A DNA stretch of 64,000 nucleotides from an uncultured Paraprevotella sp. (GTDB lineage Bacteria; Bacteroidota; Bacteroidia; Bacteroidales; Bacteroidaceae). Shown piece after piece: positions 1 through 7,300 of this stretch. The notes beneath the pieces were generated by a model. The model ran no database searches. It was not told the DNA's origin and was given only the letters and a program-made list of their open reading frames with translations. The DNA lies in the NCBI GenBank assembly GCA_944320775.1, contig CALUIV010000003.1:82962-146961 (forward strand), in the 5' to 3' direction. The translations under genes and the position numbers were made by a program. Each line of letters starts with the position of its first letter. Within the stretch, counting starts at the first letter, position 1.

Positions 1-617
1 GCTTTCAAACTATTCAGAGCCTGAGCTAACTTATCATTCGTAGTTGCCAAAGTTCCTTCCAAAGTTTCAATTTTATTTTTAAGCGCGTCAACATCTGCCT
101 GAGAAGCATTACCATCCAACTGAGCCTTCAATTCATCCAACTCTGCTGACAGATTGCCCTGCTCTGTTTCCAATGCACTGATTTTGTCACCTAACTCGGT
201 CTTAGCTGCATCCAAAGATGAAGCAACAGATTGATCAAGCTCATCAATAATTCCCTTCAGCTCGTTAAATTTAGACTCAACAGTTGCTGCATCAGCCTTA
301 CCGTCGATACTAGCCTGCAATTCTGTAGTCTTGTTGGCGATTTCAGTCTTCAATGTTTCAATATCAGCAGCATTACCAGAAGCTAATGCCTGAAGATCTG
401 CCACCTGCTTGTCGACAGCTGTCTTCAAAGCCTCAACTGAAGAATTGATTGCAGCAGTCAATTCTTCCTTAGAAACATCTAATTTAGAAGTAACACCATC
501 AATCTGTTCCTGAAGATTTTTGATGTCGTCATCATAATCTGCACATCCGACAAATGCTGTAGACGAGGTCAATGCCAAAGCACAGATTACAGACACTTTA
601 ATAAACCTTTTTCTCAT
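1..617 (-). CDS. Coiled-coil surface lipoprotein (5' part only)
   Basis: Leftward open frame starting at the ATG whose complement is 615-617 and running off the window, so only about 205 N-terminal residues are visible. The start MRKRFIKVSVICALALTSST is a lipoprotein signal peptide with a lipobox ending at Cys25. The next residues (ADYDDD) are acidic, which in Bacteroidetes favours export to the cell surface. From about residue 30 the chain is nearly all predicted heptad coiled coil, rich in Leu, Ala, Glu, Lys and Asp, with repeated 'xLxxxLxxL' spacing and no recognisable enzyme motif. I infer a stalk- or fibre-like surface protein. The family is not identified; some Bacteroidales proteins with such N-termini are large S-layer-like or phase-variable surface proteins. 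Expression is probably controlled by the invertible promoter upstream (722-963), which faces away from this gene in this sequence. Confidence 0.8.
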   Translation of the reverse strand, partial: MRKRFIKVSVICALALTSSTAFVGCADYDDDIKNLQEQIDGVTSKLDVSKEELTAAINSSVEALKTAVDKQVADLQALASGNAADIETLKTEIANKTTELQASIDGKADAATVESKFNELKGIIDELDQSVASSLDAAKTELGDKISALETEQGNLSAELDELKAQLDGNASQADVDALKNKIETLEGTLATTNDKLAQALNSLK

Positions 618-721
618 AAATCAATAATTTTAATTAGAAAAACATGATGTATATTTCAAATTCGATCTCATTCTCTCAATCTCAATTTATCACCCTATCC
701 TATAATTAGACTACAACATAC

Positions 722-963
722 TTTTTCTTTCTCTATGTAAGAAAGAGAAAAAACAAGCAGATAAACATTACGAACGAGTTTCTATCCCATACAAACAAGC
801 TAATAATACATATCATTGTATAAAATAAAGATTCCGTCAGAAATCAAAACAGAATTTCATAGCAAGTTATCGTGTTTTTTTTATAAGTTTTTTTGTTTTT
901 TGTTTGGTGATTCAACTATTATACCTATCTTTGCATCGTATTTCTTACATAGAAAAAGAAAAA
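722..963. promoter_or_regulatory. Candidate invertible promoter (phase switch), OFF orientation
   Basis: Two inverted arms, 722-744 and 941-963, match at 22 of 23 positions once one is reverse-complemented; the shared inner part is CTATGTAAGAAA. They enclose 196 bp that contain a consensus promoter (903-933) reading to the right, away from the lipoprotein gene at 617. Flipping the segment would put this promoter about 125 bp upstream of the lipoprotein ATG, reading into it. Invertible promoters flanked by short inverted repeats are established in Bacteroides fragilis capsule loci and for Parabacteroides distasonis surface glycoproteins. No recombinase gene is seen in the window; a distant serine or tyrosine invertase would be needed. 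The repeat and promoter are read directly; the switching is inferred. Confidence 0.7.
903..933 (+). promoter_or_regulatory. Promoter inside the invertible segment
   Basis: TTTG at 903-906, a 19-bp spacer and TATCTTTG at 926-933 match the Bacteroidetes sigma consensus exactly. The start point would be near 940, at the edge of the right repeat arm. Downstream there is no gene in this direction, only terminators, so in this orientation the promoter would make a short non-coding transcript of roughly 110-120 nt. Confidence 0.7.
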
Positions 964-1056
964 CAGTCCCGAGAAAATAAGGGTACAGCAATAAGTAAAT
1001 AAATTAATTCCTATACCAATAAAAAACTCCTTATCAGGAATAAATCCTTGATAAGG
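940..1056 (+). ncRNA. Possible short transcript of the OFF-oriented promoter
   Basis: If the promoter at 903-933 fires as drawn, the RNA would start near 940 and stop at the strong hairpin 1020-1056. No open frame of useful length lies in it. It may be only the waste transcript of a switch in the OFF state, or a small RNA; the sequence does not decide. No known RNA family is recognised. Confidence 0.3.
1020..1056 (+). terminator. Intrinsic terminator facing the switch
   Basis: AAAAAACTCCTTATC pairs with GATAAGGAGTTTTTT around a short loop, giving a long stem followed by a T run. It would stop rightward transcription from the invertible segment before it runs antisense into nqrF. The A/T symmetry lets it act in both directions. 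Confidence 0.8.
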
Positions 1057-1090
1057 AGTTTTTTATTGGTATATATACTTTTCTAAAGTA

Positions 1091-1130
1091 AAAAAGGAAC
1101 TTCCTTTTTCAATCGGAAGTTCCTTTTTTC
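1091..1130 (-). terminator. Terminator of the nqr operon
   Basis: AAAAAGGAACTTCC (1091-1104) and GGAAGTTCCTTTTT (1115-1128) form a perfect stem with T runs on both sides, about 20 bp past the nqrF stop codon. It ends the leftward nqr transcript and lies in tandem with the hairpin at 1020-1056. Confidence 0.85.
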
Positions 1131-1151
1131 TTTAATTATATAACAGACTGA

Positions 1152-2426
1152 TTAGCCACCGAAGTTGTCATACATAATGCTTTCCGGTTCAACACCCAGA
1201 CTGTCGAGCATGTTAACAACAGCTTTTGACATCGGGCCAGGACCACACATGTAGTATTCGATGTCTTCCGGAGCTTCGTGATTCTTCAAATAGGTCTCGT
1301 AAATCACCTGATGAACAAATCCCGGAGTGTACTTCACACCAGCTGCATCTGCTGCTGGATCCGGACGGTCGAGTGCCAAATGGAAACTGAAATTCGGGAA
1401 ATCTTTCTCCAACTGCAGGAAGTCTTCCAAATAGAACACTTCGTTCAAGGCACGGGCACCATAGAAGTAAGACATCTTACGATCTGTAGTCTTCAAAGTC
1501 TTGGTCATGTGCATAATCTGAGCACGCAATGGAGCCATACCGGCACCACCACCAACCCACATCATTTCCTTCTTAGAGTTGAAAATTGGATGGAAATCTC
1601 CATAAGGTCCACTCATGGTCACTTTATCACCTGGTTTCAACGTGAAGATATAAGAAGAAGCGATACCAGGCATGACATCCATAAAGCCCGGACCCTGATC
1701 TTTCGGTTTGAACGGAGGCGTAGCGATACGCACGGTCAACATGAAACGGTCGCCCTCTGCAGGATAGTTGGCCATTGAGTATGCACGGATTGTTTCTTCC
1801 GTGTTCTCACACTTCAGACCAAACAAACCGAATTTTTCCCATGCCGGCAAATATTCCGGACCGATCAGATCCTTGTCGATGTCCTTATCGTAATCCATCT
1901 TATATTTAGGAATCTTGATCTGAGCATAAGAACCCGGGATGAAGTCCATGTGAGCGCCCTTAGGCAGCTGCACGATAAACTCCTTGATAAAAGTTGCGAC
2001 GTTCTTGTTTGATATAACCTCGCACTCCCATTCCTTAACACCCATTACTGATTCAGGAACAGTGATTTCGAGATCGCCCTTAACCTTGCACTGACAACCC
2101 AAACGCCAGTTGTCCTTGATCTGCTTACGGGTGAACTGACCTTTTTCTGAATCAAGAATCTCACCACCACCGGCTGGAACCTGACATTTGCACTGACCGC
2201 AAGAACCCTTACCACCACAGGCAGAAGGCAAATAAATGCCCTGCTCAGCAAGGGTTGAAAGCAGACTGCCACCTTGAGCGACAGACACCTTCTTGTCACC
2301 ATTAATAGTAATTGTTACATTGCCGCTTGGAGACAAATACTTTTTCGCTACGAGCAGAATGATCACCAAAAGGAGAATCGTCACGAGGAATACCCCAATG
2401 CTCGTAAAAATAAAATTCATATCCAT
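1152..2426 (-). CDS. nqrF: Na+-translocating NADH:quinone reductase subunit F
   Basis: Entry subunit of NQR: it oxidises NADH and passes electrons through FAD and a [2Fe-2S] centre into the membrane complex. One N-terminal membrane helix (about residues 5-27) is followed by a ferredoxin-like domain with cluster cysteines C70, C76, C79 and C111, the spacing known for this subunit. A ferredoxin-reductase module follows: RAYSMANYP is the FAD-binding RxYS motif, GGGAGMAPLRAQI the NADH site, and the end YDNFGG is typical. Length (424 aa) is normal. It is the last gene of the six-gene operon nqrABCDEF, 18 bp after nqrE, and is followed by the operon terminator. Confidence 0.97.
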   Translation of the reverse strand: MDMNFIFTSIGVFLVTILLLVIILLVAKKYLSPSGNVTITINGDKKVSVAQGGSLLSTLAEQGIYLPSACGGKGSCGQCKCQVPAGGGEILDSEKGQFTRKQIKDNWRLGCQCKVKGDLEITVPESVMGVKEWECEVISNKNVATFIKEFIVQLPKGAHMDFIPGSYAQIKIPKYKMDYDKDIDKDLIGPEYLPAWEKFGLFGLKCENTEETIRAYSMANYPAEGDRFMLTVRIATPPFKPKDQGPGFMDVMPGIASSYIFTLKPGDKVTMSGPYGDFHPIFNSKKEMMWVGGGAGMAPLRAQIMHMTKTLKTTDRKMSYFYGARALNEVFYLEDFLQLEKDFPNFSFHLALDRPDPAADAAGVKYTPGFVHQVIYETYLKNHEAPEDIEYYMCGPGPMSKAVVNMLDSLGVEPESIMYDNFGG

Positions 2427-2444
2427 TGTTTTATTCCTTTCCTT

Positions 2445-3071
2445 TTAAATTTTCAAACCTGAGAAACACATAAATGCCATGGCCATCAAACCTACCGTAA
2501 TAAAGGTGATACCCAATCCCTGCAAAGGTTTTGGCACATTGGTATAGGCCATTTTCTCACGGATTGCAGCCAAAGATACAATAGCCAGCAACCAACCGAT
2601 ACCAGAACCAAGCGCGTAGGCAATAGAATCCCAAACACTACCGATAGCCTGAGAGCTCGTAGCCGGATCCATCTGAATGCGCTGCTGCATGAACAAAGAA
2701 GCACCCATGATGGCACAGTTTACGGCAATAAGCGGAAGGAAAATACCCAAAGCGGCATAAAGCGAAGGAGAGAAACGTTCTACAACCATCTCTACCAACT
2801 GCACGATACCAGCAATCACTGCAATAAACAGAATGAATGCCAGATAAGTCAAATCCTGGCCCAAAATTCCATCTTCAGACAGAACCTTAGTCTGCAATAA
2901 ATAGTCAACCGGAACAGTCACCAACAACACGAACGTTACGGCAACGCCCAATCCCAATGATGTCTTTACATTCTTGGATACGGCCAGATAAGAACACATA
3001 CCCAGGAAGAAAGCAAATATCATGTTGTCCACAAAAATTGAACGGACAAACAAACTCAATAAATGTTCCAT
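2445..3071 (-). CDS. nqrE: Na+-translocating NADH:quinone reductase subunit E
   Basis: Integral membrane subunit of the NQR sodium pump (208 aa). It has six hydrophobic helices and begins [20 protein letters not shown], the usual NqrE start. NqrD and NqrE are paralogues that sit as a pair in the membrane and share an iron centre held by conserved cysteines; Cys26 in the first-helix segment '[10 protein letters not shown]' and the later 'NCAIMG' Cys fit this role. It lies between nqrD (34 bp upstream) and nqrF (18 bp downstream) in the same leftward operon. Confidence 0.96.
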   Translation of the reverse strand: MEHLLSLFVRSIFVDNMIFAFFLGMCSYLAVSKNVKTSLGLGVAVTFVLLVTVPVDYLLQTKVLSEDGILGQDLTYLAFILFIAVIAGIVQLVEMVVERFSPSLYAALGIFLPLIAVNCAIMGASLFMQQRIQMDPATSSQAIGSVWDSIAYALGSGIGWLLAIVSLAAIREKMAYTNVPKPLQGLGITFITVGLMAMAFMCFSGLKI

Positions 3072-3105
3072 AATCTTCTTTAATAATTAAATGTATGCGT
3101 TCTGA

Positions 3106-3741
3106 TTACTTCTTGTTTTCTTTCTTTTCCAAAGCAGCACGCTGAGCCCAAATGAAGCAACCTAAGAGAATCAATGCCATTGCAGGCATAGTCATCATAC
3201 CGTTGTTCATATAACCCATATCATAGAAGCTTTGTGGAATAATCTGGAAGCCCAACAAACTTCCGTTACCTAAAAATTCACGGATAGCTCCAACGACAAC
3301 CAAAACAAAAGCATATCCCAGACCGTTACCGATACCGTCGAGAAAGCTTTCCCAAGGACCGTTCATCATGGCAAAAGCCTCAAGACGACCCATCAGGATA
3401 CAGTTGGTAATAATCAAACCGACATAAACGGAAAGCTGTACACTCACATCATAAGCGAACGCCTTCAAAAGCATACTTACGATTGTAACCAAAGCGGCAA
3501 CGACTACCAACTGTACAATGATACGGATACGATTGGGAATCGTATTGCGAATCAATGAGATGATGACATTGGAAAATGCTGTAATAACTGTTACAGACAG
3601 TCCCATGACAATAGCCGGCATCAACTGAGATGTAACGGCCAAAGCAGAACAGATACCCAATACCTGAACAGCAACCGGGTTGTTCACATTTAGAGGTGAT
3701 GAGAGTACCTCTTTATTCTCTTTAGAAAATAATTTGCTCAT
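3106..3741 (-). CDS. nqrD: Na+-translocating NADH:quinone reductase subunit D
   Basis: Membrane subunit of NQR (211 aa), paralogue of NqrE, with six hydrophobic segments. The motifs 'QVLGICSALAVTSQL' and 'ITNCILMGRLEAFAM' carry the two conserved cysteines expected to bind the shared iron centre. The C-terminus is short and Lys-rich (KKENKK). It is fourth in the operon, 18 bp after nqrC and 34 bp before nqrE. No promoter or terminator is visible in these gaps, so co-transcription is likely. Confidence 0.96.
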   Translation of the reverse strand: MSKLFSKENKEVLSSPLNVNNPVAVQVLGICSALAVTSQLMPAIVMGLSVTVITAFSNVIISLIRNTIPNRIRIIVQLVVVAALVTIVSMLLKAFAYDVSVQLSVYVGLIITNCILMGRLEAFAMMNGPWESFLDGIGNGLGYAFVLVVVGAIREFLGNGSLLGFQIIPQSFYDMGYMNNGMMTMPAMALILLGCFIWAQRAALEKKENKK

Positions 3742-3759
3742 TTTTCGTTACCTCCTCAA

Positions 3760-4617
3760 TTATTCGTTAGTAGTTAAAAAAGTCATGTAGCGGGCCAGAC
3801 AGTCATGAAGCATGGCATTCACACCATCACAAGTCAAAGTAGCTCCGGTAATCGCATCACAACGGCTGTCGTCCGTCAAGCCTTCAACGAACTTACCTTT
3901 CTTAGCAACACTGATGGCAATACCAGACTTGTCGGCATTCAAAACTTTCTTGCCTTCAAACTGTTTCTGGAATTTCTCGTATTCTGTGATAATTGCTCCC
4001 AAACCGGCAGTTTCACCCTTATGTGAGAAATATACTCCATAAATCGTATTCTTGTCGGCATTGACAGCAACATACCCCCAAATAGCATCCCAAAGTCCCT
4101 TACCGGTCAAAGGCATCACATATTTGGTTTCACCATTTACCTGACAGATATATAAAGGAAGATTTTCTGCAGAAATATTCTTATCCTCAACAGTAAAACC
4201 ATCCTGATCCTTCGAAGTTCCTTCTTTTACAACAGAACCATCAGAAGTAATGATCTGATCAGCAACAATAACATCGCTATAAGTAGACTCTACGGCACTT
4301 TTATCCAAGTCACGGATATTCAAAGCGGCCAGAATCTGGCTTTTCTTGTCAATACGTACATTTGCCATTGACTGTGGTTCCAAAGCCTTTGAGAAGAAAG
4401 CAAGCAAGAATGCTACGATAATAACGACAACAGAGGCGTAAATAATCGTATAAGCATTGCTGCTGGTATCGATTCCTTTCTTCTTTGGCTGCTCGCCAGC
4501 CTCAGTTACTTCTTCAAACTCAGAAGCTGGAGCCTGACATACCGGACATTTGGCAGGCGCGGCATCACCTTCATGTACATAACCGCATACCTTACATTTA
4601 AATTTCTTTGTAGCCAT
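3760..4617 (-). CDS. nqrC: NQR subunit C with N-terminal rubredoxin-like domain
   Basis: FMN-carrying periplasmic subunit of NQR (285 aa). The last third holds DAITGATLT, a form of the flavinylation motif; Thr262 is the expected covalent FMN site. One membrane helix spans about residues 57-78. Before it is an extra domain of about 40 residues with C8-x2-C11 and C24-x2-C27 in the pattern CxxCGYVHEG...CPVC, the fold of rubredoxin and rubrerythrin tails. It would bind one iron and, given the helix orientation, lie in the cytoplasm. Typical NqrC proteins lack it. I infer an added electron-transfer or sensing site; its role is unknown. It lies 9 bp downstream of nqrB. Confidence 0.95.
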   Translation of the reverse strand: MATKKFKCKVCGYVHEGDAAPAKCPVCQAPASEFEEVTEAGEQPKKKGIDTSSNAYTIIYASVVVIIVAFLLAFFSKALEPQSMANVRIDKKSQILAALNIRDLDKSAVESTYSDVIVADQIITSDGSVVKEGTSKDQDGFTVEDKNISAENLPLYICQVNGETKYVMPLTGKGLWDAIWGYVAVNADKNTIYGVYFSHKGETAGLGAIITEYEKFQKQFEGKKVLNADKSGIAISVAKKGKFVEGLTDDSRCDAITGATLTCDGVNAMLHDCLARYMTFLTTNE

Positions 4618-4626
4618 ATTCCTTTA

Positions 4627-5802
4627 TTATTTTTTAATTGCACGTTTAGCTCGCTTGTCGATATTGCTCTGAACTACGAAGTAGTCAATCAATGGAGCAA
4701 ACAAGTTCATCAACAGGATAGCAAGCATCATACCTTCTGGATAACCCGGGTTGAGCACACGGATAATAATCGCCATGGCACCAATCAGGAATCCATAAAC
4801 ATATTTACCACACTCCGTACGGGCAGAAGTTACCGGATCGGTCGCCATAAATACGGCACCGAAGCAGAAACCTCCAACCACCAGATGCTGATACCAAGGC
4901 ATCATAGCTACGGCATTGTTTTCCGGACCGAACTGATTGAATACCAATCCCATTACGATACCGCCAACGAATACGCTGAACATCGTTTTCCAGCTGGCAA
5001 CACCGCTCCACAATAAGATTACGGCACCAATAGCGATGGCAATCACACTGGTTTCACCAATAGAACCCGGAATCAAACCGATCACCTGATCACATACAGA
5101 TGAAGTACATGCAGCACCTACTGCAGCTTCTCCAAGAGGAGTAGCCATAGTAAAGCCGTCTGGCAAGTCATAACCCAAGCCACAAATACTTTCCGTAGCC
5201 ACCCAACAAGCATCACCACTCATCACCGTAGGATAGGCAAAGAACAGGAACGCACGAGTAATCAAGGCTACATTAAAGATATTCATACCGGTACCTCCAA
5301 AAATTTCCTTGGCAAAAATTACAGCAAAAGCACAAGCTACTGCAATAACCCAAAGCGGAGCACCCACAGGCACAATCAAAGGTACGATCATACCCGTTAC
5401 CAAATATCCTTCATGAATTTCCTCATTCTTCCATTGAGCAACTATAAACTCAATACCAAGACCTACAACATAAGAAACAATGATTTTAGGTAATACGGCC
5501 AAGAAACCATAACCAAAAATCTCCCAGAATGTAGCTTCAGCCAATTTTCCAGCTGCAGCGTAATTCTGATAACCTACGTTGTACATACCGAACAGCAATG
5601 CCGGCATCAATGCGATAACAACAAACGACATGATTCGCTTGCTGTCAATGGCATCGTGTACGTTTACTCCACTCTTAGACGTTGCATTCGGTACAAACAA
5701 GAATGTCTCGAAACCATCGAATACAGAACGGAAAGCGTGAAGTTTGCCTCCTTCTTCAAAGTTAGGCTTTATCTTATCAAGATATTTTCTTAACGCGTTC
5801 AT
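4627..5802 (-). CDS. nqrB: Na+-translocating NADH:quinone reductase subunit B
   Basis: Largest membrane subunit of NQR (391 aa), central to Na+ translocation; it carries covalent FMN and riboflavin. About ten hydrophobic helices are visible. The segment DGFTMATPLG (about residues 215-224) lines up with the flavinylation motif of the NqrB/RnfD family, with Thr221 the expected FMN acceptor. The residue two before it is Met rather than the usual Gly or Ser. 'GSIGETSVIAIAIGA' and 'MATDPVTSARTECGKYVYG' are also typical NqrB stretches. Operon position two, 32 bp after nqrA and 9 bp before nqrC. Confidence 0.96.
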   Translation of the reverse strand: MNALRKYLDKIKPNFEEGGKLHAFRSVFDGFETFLFVPNATSKSGVNVHDAIDSKRIMSFVVIALMPALLFGMYNVGYQNYAAAGKLAEATFWEIFGYGFLAVLPKIIVSYVVGLGIEFIVAQWKNEEIHEGYLVTGMIVPLIVPVGAPLWVIAVACAFAVIFAKEIFGGTGMNIFNVALITRAFLFFAYPTVMSGDACWVATESICGLGYDLPDGFTMATPLGEAAVGAACTSSVCDQVIGLIPGSIGETSVIAIAIGAVILLWSGVASWKTMFSVFVGGIVMGLVFNQFGPENNAVAMMPWYQHLVVGGFCFGAVFMATDPVTSARTECGKYVYGFLIGAMAIIIRVLNPGYPEGMMLAILLMNLFAPLIDYFVVQSNIDKRAKRAIKK

Positions 5803-5834
5803 TTATTAAATCTGATTTTAGTGATATTAAAATA

Positions 5835-7184
5835 TTAAGCCATTTCCTTGCGAAGCATATCCAAACCTTCACGCACGATACGCTGCAATTCCAACTTAGA
5901 AGAGTCAATAAACTCACAGATAGCAAAATCTTCTGGAGCAACTTCATAAATACCTAAAGCCTCCATCCGGTCAATATCTCCGGTAATGATTGCTTTCACC
6001 AATTGCTCAGGGAAGATATCCATCGGGAAAACACGATCATATTCATTGCTCATGATCATGTGACGCTCACCACCTTTAATACGTGCATCCAAAGTGTATT
6101 CCTTCTTACCACACAACCAGCTGAAGTAAGAACGGCTAGATGAATACTGATTGAAACGCGGCATAATCCAACCTAACATTTCATGAACATCATCACCTTC
6201 TGGAATCACGTTTACTTCTGTTGCGTGAGCAGCAAGGAAACCGTCCTGCGTTGTCTTGACTCCTGTCATCACATTACCGTTGATAATACGCAATGTCTTT
6301 CCTGCAGTCAGATTACCGGCAAGCATTGTAGTTAATTGCTGTCCCACTTTCATCTCGCAATAAGCCGGTTTCTTCACTTCAGATCCTGCCAATGCGACTA
6401 CACGAGTCAGATCTACCTTACCGGTATTGAACAAGTGGCCGATGAAAATAACTTCTTCAGCACCGAGAGTCCAAACCACTTCTCCCTTATTGATCGGATC
6501 TACATGATTGATCTGAACACCTACGTTACCAGCAGGAGCCGGTCCGTCGAAAATTGTAACCACTACATTCTTTGCTGCAGTCAAAGCAGCAGCTGTCTGC
6601 TTGGCACTCACACCTAAATGAGTTTTCGCAATTCTTGCCAACGCATTCAGACCTGTTTGGAAATCAGCTTCCCGACCAGCCAATACATACTCAAAGTCAG
6701 CAGCCAATGGCATAGAATTGAAAGCGGAAACGAAAATAGCTTTCGGCATGACATCAGGTGTTGCCAGAATGTCATAAGGACGTTGCTTGAAGAAAGCAAA
6801 AAGTCCGGATTCAAGCAATGCCTCCTTAACGGCTTCACCAGAAAGCGTAGAAACATCCCGTTTTCCAAAATCCACATACTGCTGTTCAGAGTCAGCCTGA
6901 ACCTGAACGCTTAATACTTTACGACGTTCGCCACGCTCAACAAGCGATACTGTACCGCTTACTGGAGAGACAAACTTCACTGATGGATGTGCTTTGTCCA
7001 CGAACAAAGCTTCGCCTGCCTTCACACGATCACCCTCTTTTACAAGCACTTTCGGCTTCATTCCAGTAAAGTCATCAGGAACCAAAGCATACAGTCCCGG
7101 ACAAGCTACTTGAAACTTCTCCTTAGTGGCTTTTCCCTTGAGGTTGACATCAAGGCCTTTGCGTAATTTAATTACATTTGCCAT
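5835..7184 (-). CDS. nqrA: Na+-translocating NADH:quinone reductase subunit A
   Basis: Soluble cytoplasmic subunit of NQR (449 aa), part of the quinone-reducing end. It begins MANVIKLRKGLDVNLKGKA and contains a biotinyl-lipoyl-like beta domain near the start (VKEGDRVKAGEALFVDKAHP). The later stretch 'SYFSWLCGKKEYTLD' is typical of NqrA. It is the first gene of the operon; a promoter-like -10 element lies about 42 bp upstream (7226-7233). Together with nqrB-F it gives a complete pump, so the organism couples NADH oxidation to a sodium gradient. Confidence 0.96.
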   Translation of the reverse strand: MANVIKLRKGLDVNLKGKATKEKFQVACPGLYALVPDDFTGMKPKVLVKEGDRVKAGEALFVDKAHPSVKFVSPVSGTVSLVERGERRKVLSVQVQADSEQQYVDFGKRDVSTLSGEAVKEALLESGLFAFFKQRPYDILATPDVMPKAIFVSAFNSMPLAADFEYVLAGREADFQTGLNALARIAKTHLGVSAKQTAAALTAAKNVVVTIFDGPAPAGNVGVQINHVDPINKGEVVWTLGAEEVIFIGHLFNTGKVDLTRVVALAGSEVKKPAYCEMKVGQQLTTMLAGNLTAGKTLRIINGNVMTGVKTTQDGFLAAHATEVNVIPEGDDVHEMLGWIMPRFNQYSSSRSYFSWLCGKKEYTLDARIKGGERHMIMSNEYDRVFPMDIFPEQLVKAIITGDIDRMEALGIYEVAPEDFAICEFIDSSKLELQRIVREGLDMLRKEMA

Positions 7185-7225
7185 ATATTTGGATTATATA
7201 AAGAATGGTTTTAATTAAAACGCGG

Positions 7226-7233
7226 CAAAAATA
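7226..7233 (-). promoter_or_regulatory. Promoter -7 element of the nqr operon
   Basis: The complement reads TATTTTTG, a match to TAnnTTTG, about 42 bp before the nqrA ATG. The -33 box is poor. It lies back-to-back with the tamB promoter at 7278-7285. Confidence 0.5.
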
Positions 7234-7277
7234 CATAAAATAACAGAAAAAATAAAGGATTTCAAGGAAGAAAATCG

Positions 7278-7285
7278 TAATTTTG
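7278..7285 (+). promoter_or_regulatory. Promoter -7 element of tamB
   Basis: TAATTTTG matches TAnnTTTG. Initiation would fall near 7291-7293, only about 10 nt before the likely tamB start, so the mRNA would have almost no leader. The -33 box is weak. Confidence 0.45.
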
Positions 7286-7300
7286 TGTTACTAAATCTGT

